Shown: piece by piece, positions 18,306 through 25,856 of the stretch
How positions within the stretch are numbered: the stretch's first letter is position 1
Layout of the letters: each line of letters begins with the position of its first letter
From: Candidatus Phyllobacterium onerii
GTDB taxonomy: Bacteria; Pseudomonadota; Alphaproteobacteria; Rhizobiales; Rhizobiaceae
DNA length: 64,000 bases
Direction of reading: 5' to 3'
NCBI RefSeq assembly: GCF_028331445.1
Contig: NZ_JAQMHX010000001.1
Span: 992,001-1,056,000 of the forward strand
Notes under the pieces: model-generated
The model's database searches: none
The model's input: the letters and a program-made list of their open reading frames with translations, nothing else
Told to the model about the DNA's origin: nothing
Position numbers and translations under genes: made by a program

Positions 18306-18335
18306 GTTACTATGAATTTAGTAGTAAGTCACTAT
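18306..18335. promoter_or_regulatory. Candidate HxlR operator
   Basis: TTACTA (18307-18312) and TAGTAA (18322-18327) form an inverted repeat in the SDR/HxlR divergent region. The related half-sites GTTACTAT (18306-18313) and GTCACTAT (18328-18335) lie as direct copies. This placement suits autoregulation by the HxlR protein and argues against starting that gene at the ATG at 18312, which would put the operator inside the coding sequence. Confidence 0.5.
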
Positions 18336-18350
18336 CAAAAAGATATCGAC

Positions 18351-18782
18351 ATGAAAAATCTTTCGAACCAGCCATGCCTGATCGCCCGAAGCCTCGCGCT
18401 TGTGGGGGATGCATGGAGTATGCTGATCATGCGGGACGCCCATACGGGCCTCACTCGCTTTGATGAATTCCGCAAGAGCCTCCAGATCGCGCCGACGATG
18501 CTGACGGCGCGGCTTTCGGCTCTGACTGAAGACGGACTACTGGAGAAACGCCGCTATTCCGACCGTCCACCACGGGACGAATATGTGCTGACGGAAGCCG
18601 GCCGAGACTTTCTGCCTGTCCTGTTTGCGATCGGCGCGTGGGGACGCAAGCACCGCGGCGGGGGCGACGTGACCCGGTTCTTCGACGCCGAGACAGGAAC
18701 GGAGATCGATCCGGTCACCATCGACCGCGAGACCGGCGCTCCGGTCGGAACGCGTGCCATTCGCACTGTCCTGCCAGGCTAG
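18351..18782 (+). CDS. HxlR-family transcriptional regulator
   Basis: A 143-residue winged-helix regulator of the HxlR (DUF24) type. It has an N-terminal cysteine in QPCLIARSLALVGDAWSMLI, which in redox-sensing members (YodB, HypR) reacts with quinones or aldehydes, then LTRFDEFRKSLQIAPTMLTA and the wing DRPPRDEYVLTEAG. It is divergent from the SDR-MDR pair and probably controls it. The start at 18351 is preferred because the in-frame ATG at 18312 lies in the operator. Confidence 0.85.
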   Translation: MKNLSNQPCLIARSLALVGDAWSMLIMRDAHTGLTRFDEFRKSLQIAPTMLTARLSALTEDGLLEKRRYSDRPPRDEYVLTEAGRDFLPVLFAIGAWGRKHRGGGDVTRFFDAETGTEIDPVTIDRETGAPVGTRAIRTVLPG

Positions 18783-18897
18783 CCAGTTTATGTTAAAAAA
18801 TGTGCAATTTTGCGCTGTGATTAAACTTTAGACGAATTGTCAATCTGCAGCGGGCCGCAGAGATTGGGGAGCATTATCCCAAAGGAATTTGCGCCCG

Positions 18898-21597
18898 ATG
18901 AATTTCAAACATTTATTGCTTGTCCCGATCATTGCTCTTGCCGCCTGCGATGGTTCCGACTCGTCCGCGCCGCCCGCACCGGTCGTGCAGACATCCGACA
19001 GCACCTTTGCCGATGCTGCCAATGCGCAGCTTGCTGCGCTGAATGACAAAGTTACCAGCCTCAGTACAAAGCTCGCTGACTCCCAGACGAAACTCGACCA
19101 ACTCAACGGTCGGATTGGTTCCACAGATGCCGAGATTGGCCCGGTTACGGCCAAAATCGATGCGCTTGCCGCGCAAGTCAAAGGCCTTGGCGAAACCGCA
19201 AACACCGCGAGCGAGATCATCTCACGCCTCTCCGGCGATGGGACGAAGGAAAAACCGGGCGAGATTGCCAAGGCGGCCGACGATGTTGCCAGGCTCATCG
19301 GAGACAAGGCGGAACCGGCGACGATTGCCGCTGCACAAAAGCGGCTCCAGGACCTTAAGGACAGGCTTTCAACTGCGACGACAGACCTGGGCAACGCGCA
19401 AAACCAGTTAGCGCTGCTGGCCGGGGAGGGTACCTCCGAAAAACCGGGGATCGCCAAACTCGTATCGCTCCTGTCGGCACTCGATTCGAAAGACGATTCC
19501 GGCGCGATCCAGAAGGCCAGAACCAAACTCACCAAGCTCACGGACGATGCCAACGAGATCGCCGGTATCCTGGACGATGCAGAGCAGCGACTGGCAAAGC
19601 TGAACGGTGACGGTACCGAAAAGGACCTCGGAGACATCGGCAAAGCCTTGGCGAAACTCAAAATAGTGGAGGACGCGGTCAGGGCGGCCGAGGACAGGTT
19701 GGCCGCGTTGTTGGGCAATGGAACCGAACAGAACCCGGGAACGATCGCCAAGGCGCGAGAGGAACTCGTCGCGCTCACGACCAAGAGCGACACCTTGCGG
19801 GAAACCATCAAGCTGCAGACGGCGCGGGCGGAGGCGGTCACTCTGAACGCGCAAGGGAAGGTCAAGGAGGCGGCGGCGGTTCTCAAGGAAGTAGGACTAA
19901 TATCTGAAGCTGCTGCAATATTCACCCGCGTCGGCATGGATGAGGAAGCCTACAAGCTCTACGCGCCGGAGGATTATGTGGTTGAGGATCCGAACACTTA
20001 TATGGCGTCCGGGATCGATGGTTTAGCGAAATTGTCGCTCGAATCCTCAATGGTCAACGAGATCTCCTCCGTGAAGCGGCATTCGATGTCCATCCGCGGA
20101 GAAACAGTCTGGTTCACGGCCAGGGCCGGGCACCTCATTGCCTATACGCCCAAAAGCGAGGCCAAAGGAATGCGGGTCGCGAAGGCCTCGATTTTCTATA
20201 CCTCCTATACCCGCGATGATCTGCCGAAGGAAAAACGCCCAGTCACCTTCTTCTTCAATGGCGGGCCGGGCTCGGCCTCGATCTGGCTGCACTTGGGGTC
20301 CTGGGCGCCGCAGCGTCTGATATCCAATGCTCCGGAAATACCCGAAAAGTACAAGAGCACAAAACCACAGCAATTTGACAAAGTTGACAATGCCGAGACA
20401 CTGCTCGACCAGACAGACCTGGTCTTCTATGACCCTGTGGGGACAGGTCTTTCACAGGCTATCAGTCCGAACAAGAACAAGGATTTCTGGCAAGTCGACA
20501 AAGATGCCGGCGTGCTGAGGGATTTCGTCACGCGCTATACTAACGTCTATAACCGCCAGGCCTCACCGAAATACCTCTACGGCGAATCCTATGGTGGCAT
20601 CCGCACGCCCATCGCCGCCTATCTTCTCTTGCAGGCGGGGACGGCGGATTATGAACACGATCCTTCCGGCATTAAGCCATCCGTTCTTGCAGGCTTCGTT
20701 CTAAATTCGCCTATTCTCGACTATTCCACAGATTGTGGCCAATCACAGACACGCTCTTGCGCCGGATATCTGCCATCCTATGCGGCCGTGGCAGACTTTC
20801 ACAAAAAAGCGAAGGTGCGCGGGGATAAGGAGACGATAGGGGAGTATTTCGAGGCATCGATAAAATTCACGGCCGAAACATTCGCGCCTTTTGCCGATAG
20901 ATTTTCACGCCCTGCAGCGCCTCCCGGTGGGAAATCGAAAAAAATTCCATGGCTGCCCACTCTTGAAGCCATGGATGGCGGCAAAGCCCTTTTGACGGAC
21001 ATCGAGACAAGACTTGGAATTCTCCGCAAGGTCTGGGAACCGGATTCGCTGCTCAATGTCGAGATATTCCGGAAGAATTTGCTGCAAGGCCAGTATTTAT
21101 CAGGTTTCGATGGGCGCATGTACACGCCATCAACCAGTTACGACGCGGATGATTACCTTGACGATGCTTTTCCAAACCAATTCCGTACGATGCGGGCCGA
21201 TTATTTGAACTACAAAAATGACTCAACCTATACTTCCGGTCTAGAAGGCTTCCTCGGCAAATGGGATTACAAACGGCCATTTACAACATCCAATGCTGCG
21301 ACGAGCCTGCCGGAGCTGACGAATATATCAACGCTTGCACCGGGCACCAAAATGCTGATCGTCGGCGGCTATCACGATATCAGAACAGCGCTCTACCAGA
21401 CTGACCTCGATTTGAAGAGCGTCAATCTTCAGGACCGGATAGAGGTCAAGAAGTTCATAGGCGGCCATATGACATACAATACGGAGGGATCGCGTGCGCC
21501 GATGAAAGCAGCGCTCGACGCCTTCTATGCAGCACCGCCCTATGCGCCGCCGGCAGCGCCCGTCACGGCCACCATTGTTTCAGGAGCTCTCCAATGA
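18898..21597 (+). CDS. Lipoprotein serine carboxypeptidase (S10-like) with coiled-coil repeat region
   Basis: An 899-residue exported protein. A lipoprotein signal ends in LAAC (Cys17), so it should be membrane-anchored. Residues about 38-310 are alpha-helical and coiled-coil, rich in Ala, Lys and Asp. They contain four copies of a short module, L-x-G-[DEN]-GT-x(3-4)-PG-[ET]-IAKA, at residues 113, 176, 237 and 273, the third copy being degenerate. Residues about 390-885 form an alpha/beta-hydrolase domain of peptidase family S10: FFFNGGPGSASIWLHLGSWA (oxyanion region), YGESYGG (Ser564), GGYHD (Asp827) and GGHMTY (His857). The ATG at 18898 follows AAAGGA; an in-frame TTG lies nine bases upstream. 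It overlaps the EF-hand gene by ATGA. Substrate unknown. Confidence 0.85.
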   Translation: MNFKHLLLVPIIALAACDGSDSSAPPAPVVQTSDSTFADAANAQLAALNDKVTSLSTKLADSQTKLDQLNGRIGSTDAEIGPVTAKIDALAAQVKGLGETANTASEIISRLSGDGTKEKPGEIAKAADDVARLIGDKAEPATIAAAQKRLQDLKDRLSTATTDLGNAQNQLALLAGEGTSEKPGIAKLVSLLSALDSKDDSGAIQKARTKLTKLTDDANEIAGILDDAEQRLAKLNGDGTEKDLGDIGKALAKLKIVEDAVRAAEDRLAALLGNGTEQNPGTIAKAREELVALTTKSDTLRETIKLQTARAEAVTLNAQGKVKEAAAVLKEVGLISEAAAIFTRVGMDEEAYKLYAPEDYVVEDPNTYMASGIDGLAKLSLESSMVNEISSVKRHSMSIRGETVWFTARAGHLIAYTPKSEAKGMRVAKASIFYTSYTRDDLPKEKRPVTFFFNGGPGSASIWLHLGSWAPQRLISNAPEIPEKYKSTKPQQFDKVDNAETLLDQTDLVFYDPVGTGLSQAISPNKNKDFWQVDKDAGVLRDFVTRYTNVYNRQASPKYLYGESYGGIRTPIAAYLLLQAGTADYEHDPSGIKPSVLAGFVLNSPILDYSTDCGQSQTRSCAGYLPSYAAVADFHKKAKVRGDKETIGEYFEASIKFTAETFAPFADRFSRPAAPPGGKSKKIPWLPTLEAMDGGKALLTDIETRLGILRKVWEPDSLLNVEIFRKNLLQGQYLSGFDGRMYTPSTSYDADDYLDDAFPNQFRTMRADYLNYKNDSTYTSGLEGFLGKWDYKRPFTTSNAATSLPELTNISTLAPGTKMLIVGGYHDIRTALYQTDLDLKSVNLQDRIEVKKFIGGHMTYNTEGSRAPMKAALDAFYAAPPYAPPAAPVTATIVSGALQ

Positions 21598-22031
21598 AAT
21601 CCGTTTGTCTGGCGCTTGCCGCTCTGCCGCTCCTCGGCCTGTCCAGCATTGCCTCGGCAGGGGTGATGCATCCAGGCACCGCAGCAATATCCGCCCCGCC
21701 AATTTTGCTTCGTGTCTCCGAGGAGTTGGGAACGCCTCCACCTGATGCGCCCGGTGTCATTCCTCCCGAAATCACACCTGAAAACATGCAGCGATTATTT
21801 GATGCTGATTTGCGTGACCGGTTTGATTCTGCAACTGGCGCGAACGGAATTCTGACCGCACAAGCAGCAAATGATGCCGGTTGGGGCTTCGCGGCCGATC
21901 ACTTCACCGAGATCGATCGCGACCATGACGGCTACGCCACTTTCAGCGAGGTCCAGACCTTCTTCGATGCTCGCTCGCCCCTGCCTGCCGCCAGAGTAAG
22001 AGCTGCGGCAAAGGTGCAGGTTGTGGAGTAG
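21594..22031 (+). CDS. Exported EF-hand protein
   Basis: A 145-residue protein with a Sec signal peptide (cleavage after IASA, about residue 22). A proline-rich linker follows, then one well-formed calcium-binding EF-hand loop, DRDHDGYATFSE, near residue 107, preceded by a helix. A possible degenerate partner hand is FDADLRDRFDSATGANG at about residue 69. Its start overlaps the stop of the carboxypeptidase gene (ATGA), so the two are translationally coupled. A periplasmic calcium-dependent helper of the peptidase is a reasonable guess but not shown. Confidence 0.8.
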   Translation: MKSVCLALAALPLLGLSSIASAGVMHPGTAAISAPPILLRVSEELGTPPPDAPGVIPPEITPENMQRLFDADLRDRFDSATGANGILTAQAANDAGWGFAADHFTEIDRDHDGYATFSEVQTFFDARSPLPAARVRAAAKVQVVE

Positions 22032-22088
22032 ACAGCCAGGCAGGCGGGAACCGGGTGAAGACTGCAAGGTTGTTTGGTGAAGAGTAGC

Positions 22089-22529
22089 TTATTGCGAAGG
22101 TACGGGGCGGGGCGGGATCGAATAGGTCGACGTTGCGTGTGCCACGAGTTCGCTTGTCGAACCGCTTGTCATGGAAATCTCGACAATCGCCAGACGCTTG
22201 CCGAGTTTGAGGATTGTGGCTTTGGCATCGACAGGTCCCGATTCCGGTTTGCGCAGGAAATTGATATTGAGGTTCGTTGTCACGGCGAGGGCCACCGGAC
22301 CGATCTGCGCGAGGATCGCCACATAGGCGGTGATATCGGCAAGCGCGAATAATGTGGGCCCGGAGACCGTCCCACCCGGTCGCAAATGCCGGTCTGACGG
22401 ATTGAGCCGCATGGACGCAAAACCTTCGCCGGCGTCAGTTACCGTGAAGGCCATTCCTTCCGCATTCACCTGTGGAAATTCGCGTTCCAGAAAGGAAGTC
22501 AACGCCTCTACGTCCATCGCTACAGCCAT
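22089..22529 (-). CDS. PaaI-like hotdog-fold thioesterase
   Basis: A 146-residue hotdog-fold protein of the PaaI/YdiI type, which hydrolyses acyl-CoA or aryl-CoA thioesters. The hotdog helix with catalytic acid lies in RPGGTVSGPTLFALADITA, and the later strand VTTNLNINFLRKP is typical. The ATG at 22529 has GAGG at a workable distance; an in-frame ATG at 22538 abuts that site and is less likely. It is convergent with the EF-hand gene. The natural thioester is not evident. Confidence 0.82.
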   Translation of the reverse strand: MAVAMDVEALTSFLEREFPQVNAEGMAFTVTDAGEGFASMRLNPSDRHLRPGGTVSGPTLFALADITAYVAILAQIGPVALAVTTNLNINFLRKPESGPVDAKATILKLGKRLAIVEISMTSGSTSELVAHATSTYSIPPRPVPSQ

Positions 22530-22576
22530 AAAATCCATCCCTCGCTGTTTTTTCTTTACACTTAACTGTTATTCTA

Positions 22577-22754
22577 GGGTCAGGATTCATTAATATGATC
22601 GAAATGGCGCCTGAAACGGCAAAAAGATGCGAGGAGAGCTGGGAAGGGCGGGGTCTTTCCCCCGGCCGAGCAGCTCGACACTGCAGCTTGCAGCCGTTTC
22701 GGCGTCCGCAGGATGGCCTTCTACCATTTCGACCAGATCAATGAATCCTGACCC
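22577..22754. mobile_element. MITE-like element with 31-bp inverted ends and TA target duplication
   Basis: A 178-bp non-coding segment bounded by inverted repeats. Both ends begin GGGTCAGGATTCATT and continue to TCGAAATGG, so about 28 of 31 bases match. Each end is flanked by TA (22575-22576 and 22755-22756), the duplication made by IS630/Tc1-mariner and some IS5-group transposases. No transposase is encoded. It separates the thioesterase gene from a small exported-protein gene and was probably moved in trans by a full-length relative. Confidence 0.75.
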
Positions 22755-22799
22755 TAATCGCTCCTATTTCTGCATCGTCTTTTCAAGACGGAGGACGTT

Positions 22800-23348
22800 A
22801 TGAAACCGCCTGGATTGGTCGCAGCATGCTGCGTTTTCGCGCTTGCCTATGCGGGAACTATCGCGACACAGAGGACAACAACCCCGATACAAGCTGTTGA
22901 GACATTCAGTCTGCCGGAGCGGCCGGTGCCTCTGACGGAGGATACGATCAAACGTTTCCTTTTCGGATTTGCACCCGTGGCCGCGACAGTACGTGAAGTG
23001 GACGGCAGGGGGGAGGCCGCGGAGCGAACCGCTATCCTCGATGTCAAAGCAGCAGAATATGGTTTTGCCAGCTTCTCGGACTGGGTGGATACAACCAATA
23101 CGATCATGGTGACCTATCACTGGGCGACCAACCCCGATCCGCGTGCCGAAGTGGACAAAGCGATCGCCGCAATTCCCGCCATGCCAAATCTTTCCGATCA
23201 GGAAAAGTCCGATATGATCGCTGGATTGAAAACCGGGCTTGCCAAGGTCGAAAATGCAAAACCGACGCCGGAGAACATGGCGATTGTTCAGAAGCATTTG
23301 CGCACGCTAAAGCCATTCTATGAACTTTGGGCGGCGCCGCCTGGATAA
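22800..23348 (+). CDS. Exported protein of unknown function
   Basis: A 182-residue protein with an N-terminal hydrophobic signal (residues 1-19, likely cleavage after AYAG). The mature part is helical, with RPVPLTEDTIKRFLFGFAPV, then GFASFSDWVDTTNTIM and a repeated-helix tail ending in PFYELWAAPPG. I do not recognise the family; similar small exported proteins with a conserved F-W-x-D pattern occur in Rhizobiales. The start has GGAGG eight bases upstream. The MITE-like element ends 45 bp before the start, so the promoter may have been affected by that insertion. Confidence 0.7.
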   Translation: MKPPGLVAACCVFALAYAGTIATQRTTTPIQAVETFSLPERPVPLTEDTIKRFLFGFAPVAATVREVDGRGEAAERTAILDVKAAEYGFASFSDWVDTTNTIMVTYHWATNPDPRAEVDKAIAAIPAMPNLSDQEKSDMIAGLKTGLAKVENAKPTPENMAIVQKHLRTLKPFYELWAAPPG

Positions 23349-23366
23349 ACGGAAAACAGGGTATGC

Positions 23367-23810
23367 GTGCCGATGCAGGAACATGACTATTATTCCGACG
23401 ACTATATTCGCGAGATATTATCTTCGGTAAAAACCATCGCCTTGACCGGCGCTTCGCCAAACGAAATGCGGCCGAGTTTTTCGGTGATGAGATTTCTTCT
23501 CGGCCAAGGATATCACGTCATACCCGTCAATCCAGGACAGGCGGGAAAGACCATTCTTGGCCAACAGGTCTATGCACGGCTCGCCGACATTCCTGAGCCG
23601 ATCGACATGGTGGATGTCTTCCGCAACTCGTCTGCCGTTCCGGGTGTGGTCGATGAGGCCTTGGCGCTCGAACCGCTGCCGCGTGTGATCTGGACTCAGC
23701 TCGGTGTTTGGGATGAGGCTGCGGCGCGCAACGCGGAAGCAGCCGGGATCCAGGTGGTCATGAACAGGTGCCCGGCCATCGAAATTCCCCGGCTCGGCAT
23801 GCGCGTCTAG
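23367..23810 (+). CDS. CoA-binding Rossmann-fold protein (YccU-like)
   Basis: A 147-residue protein with the CoA-binding domain found in succinyl-CoA synthetase alpha: TIALTGASPNEMRPSFSVM, GYHVIPVNPG, the strand-helix VYARLADIP and a late conserved cysteine in VMNRCPAIE. Free-standing members bind CoA or related nucleotides, and their function is unclear. It may start at the GTG at 23367 (AGGG five bases upstream) or the ATG at 23373. It lies upstream of metY in the same direction, with a structured 260-bp gap between them. Confidence 0.85.
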   Translation: MPMQEHDYYSDDYIREILSSVKTIALTGASPNEMRPSFSVMRFLLGQGYHVIPVNPGQAGKTILGQQVYARLADIPEPIDMVDVFRNSSAVPGVVDEALALEPLPRVIWTQLGVWDEAAARNAEAAGIQVVMNRCPAIEIPRLGMRV

Positions 23811-23834
23811 GATGGGCATTTTCCGTTCGCTCAG

Positions 23835-23964
23835 TTCATTTTCGTCGAGCACTGAAAATGAAATGCCTGGGTGCCGTTCCGGTGCACGAGTTGAACGCTT
23901 TTAGGCGATTCTTATGCAAGAAGTGCCGATTCCCATGCACGAAACCCCGAAAACGGCATAAGAA
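23835..23964 (+). other. Inverted repeats in the metY upstream region
   Basis: Two inverted repeats lie between the CoA-binding gene and metY: TTCATTTTC/GAAAATGAA (23835-23843 and 23854-23862), and TTCTTATGC/GCATAAGAA (23909-23917 and 23956-23964), the latter enclosing a smaller GTGC/GCAC. The position suggests a terminator plus a leader structure. The sequence does not match the SAM-II consensus as I know it. Confidence 0.35.
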
Positions 23965-24073
23965 ACTCAATCGCCGGCTGTAATTAGATTGTCCTTGGTT
24001 GCGAAAATGCGCACTTGGCCCCAGCGTCGCAATCCCATAGCCTTGCAGGAAGGTTGGCAACAGGAGGACAAAC

Positions 24074-25360
24074 ATGGCGCATCGGGCCCCCGGAATCGAA
24101 ACATTGGCGGTCCACGCCGGCGCCAGGCCCGACCCGGAAACGGGCGCGCGGGTGACGCCGATCTATCAAACAACGGCGTTCGTCTTCGATGACGCCGATC
24201 ATGCTGCGTCCCTTTTTGGACTGAAGGCATTCGGCAATATCTACAGCCGAATCACCAATCCAACCAATGCGGTACTCGAAGAACGTGTCGCGGCACTTGA
24301 AGGTGGAACTGCTGCGCTAGCAGTTGCATCCGGTCACGCGGCACAATTTCTGATATTCCATACATTGATGCAGCCTGGGGATAACTTTGTCTCGTCGGAC
24401 AAGCTCTACGGCGGGTCCATCAACCAATTCGGCCAGTCATTCAAGTCCTTCGACTGGCAGGTGCGTTGGGCAGACGCGACTGATCCCGCGGCATTCGAGG
24501 CGCAGATCGATAACAGGACTCGCGCCATCTTCGTCGAGAGCATCGCCAACCCCGGCGGCATCATCACCGACATCGAAGCCATCGCCGAAATCGCCCATCG
24601 GCATGGCCTCCCGCTGATCGTTGACAACACGCTGGCGTCACCATATTTGATCCGACCGATCGACTATGGTGCTGATATCATTGCGCATTCTGCAACGAAA
24701 TTCCTCGGCGGCCATGGCAATTCCATGGGTGGGATCATCGTCGATTGCGGAACTTTCGATTGGTCGAAATCCGGAAACTACCCGCTGCTGTCGCAGCCGC
24801 GTCCCGAATATAATGGGGTGGTATTGCACGAAACATTCGGCAATTTCGCCTTTGCTATCGCCTGCCGCGTGCTCGGTCTGCGTGATCTCGGGCCAGCGCT
24901 CTCTCCGTTCAATGCCTTCCAGCTTCTGACCGGCATTGAAACCTTGCCGCTGCGCATGCAGCGCCATTGCGACAACGCGCTTGAAGTCGCTACGTGGCTG
25001 AAACAACAGGAGAAAGTGGATTGGGTCAGCTATGCGGGATTGGCGGACGATCCCTATTATGAGCTGCAGCAGAAGTATTCGCCGAGGGGTGCGGGTTCGG
25101 TTTTTACGTTCGGTTTGAAGGGTGGGTATGACGCCGGGGTCAAATTCGTCGAACATCTTGAGCTCTTCTCGCACCTTGCCAATATCGGCGATACGAGATC
25201 GCTTGTCATTCACCCTGCCTCGACGACGCACCGGCAACTCAGTGACGATCAGAAGATCGCGGCAGGCGTCGGTCCCGATGTGGTGCGGCTTTCGATCGGC
25301 ATCGAGAACGTTGCGGATATCATGGCCGATCTTGAACAAGCGCTGGCAAAGACAGGGTAA
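24074..25360 (+). CDS. metY: O-acetylhomoserine aminocarboxypropyltransferase (sulfhydrylase)
   Basis: A 428-residue PLP enzyme of the Cys/Met metabolism family that makes homocysteine from O-acetylhomoserine and sulfide in the cytoplasm. It shows TPIYQTTAFVFDDADHAA, the substrate-binding YSRITNPTN, and the PLP lysine in SATKFLGGHG (Lys209). The length of about 430 residues and the insert around LSQPRPEYNG mark the MetY group rather than MetZ, MetB or MetC. GGAGG precedes the start. The cupin gene follows after 4 bp, so they are one transcript. Confidence 0.92.
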   Translation: MAHRAPGIETLAVHAGARPDPETGARVTPIYQTTAFVFDDADHAASLFGLKAFGNIYSRITNPTNAVLEERVAALEGGTAALAVASGHAAQFLIFHTLMQPGDNFVSSDKLYGGSINQFGQSFKSFDWQVRWADATDPAAFEAQIDNRTRAIFVESIANPGGIITDIEAIAEIAHRHGLPLIVDNTLASPYLIRPIDYGADIIAHSATKFLGGHGNSMGGIIVDCGTFDWSKSGNYPLLSQPRPEYNGVVLHETFGNFAFAIACRVLGLRDLGPALSPFNAFQLLTGIETLPLRMQRHCDNALEVATWLKQQEKVDWVSYAGLADDPYYELQQKYSPRGAGSVFTFGLKGGYDAGVKFVEHLELFSHLANIGDTRSLVIHPASTTHRQLSDDQKIAAGVGPDVVRLSIGIENVADIMADLEQALAKTG

Positions 25361-25364
25361 CACC

Positions 25365-25709
25365 ATGAAAAGTTTTGTTAAAATAGATTTCGACGATATC
25401 GATCCTGAACATGGCGCGCCGAATCCAGAGCGCGTAATTTCTGGTGATCCACAGTTTCGCACTTGGAATTGCGAGGAAGCCGAAGGCGATATCTATGCGG
25501 GAATTTGGGAGGCTACCCCCGGCAAATGGCGCATCGCCTATGATGAATGGGAGTTCTGCCACATCCTTTCCGGGCGTTCGATCATCACCGAAGAGGGCGG
25601 CGAAAAACGTCCTGTCGAGGCGGGCGACAGTTTCGTACTGCGTCCCGGCTTCCGCGGAACTTGGGAAGTGCTTGAGACGACGCGCAAGGAATATGTGATC
25701 AGGCTTTGA
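25365..25709 (+). CDS. Cupin-domain protein (DUF861 type)
   Basis: A 114-residue single-domain cupin. The motif region WEFCHILSGRSIITEEGG followed by FVLRPGFRGTWEVLETTRK matches the DUF861 (ureidoglycine aminohydrolase-like) cupins; only one histidine of the usual metal set is obvious. Its start lies 4 bp after metY. Its last 17 codons recur at 26991-27041 behind the next gene (9 of 51 bases differ, most at silent positions), which suggests that a second, related cupin gene once stood there. Confidence 0.82.
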   Translation: MKSFVKIDFDDIDPEHGAPNPERVISGDPQFRTWNCEEAEGDIYAGIWEATPGKWRIAYDEWEFCHILSGRSIITEEGGEKRPVEAGDSFVLRPGFRGTWEVLETTRKEYVIRL

Positions 25710-25856
25710 TCTGGCACCCGTCATACAGGCTTCATATTGTCCATATATTGGGTGATTATTGTATGGAAAATTGAAGTATTTAAATTTTAGACGTTTGGTG
25801 TTGTGATATAAAAAGTTACCATTTATATTGTGTTATATTGGCTATTGTGGGATACT

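Noticed and set aside
18840-19937. A 365-codon minus-strand frame rich in Ser, Ala and Leu
   Set aside because: It is the complement of the Ala/Lys-rich stalk of the carboxypeptidase; its low complexity comes from that repeat region.
23811-24073. SAM-II riboswitch upstream of metY
   Set aside because: The conserved pseudoknot wording of that family is not present; only simple inverted repeats are seen.
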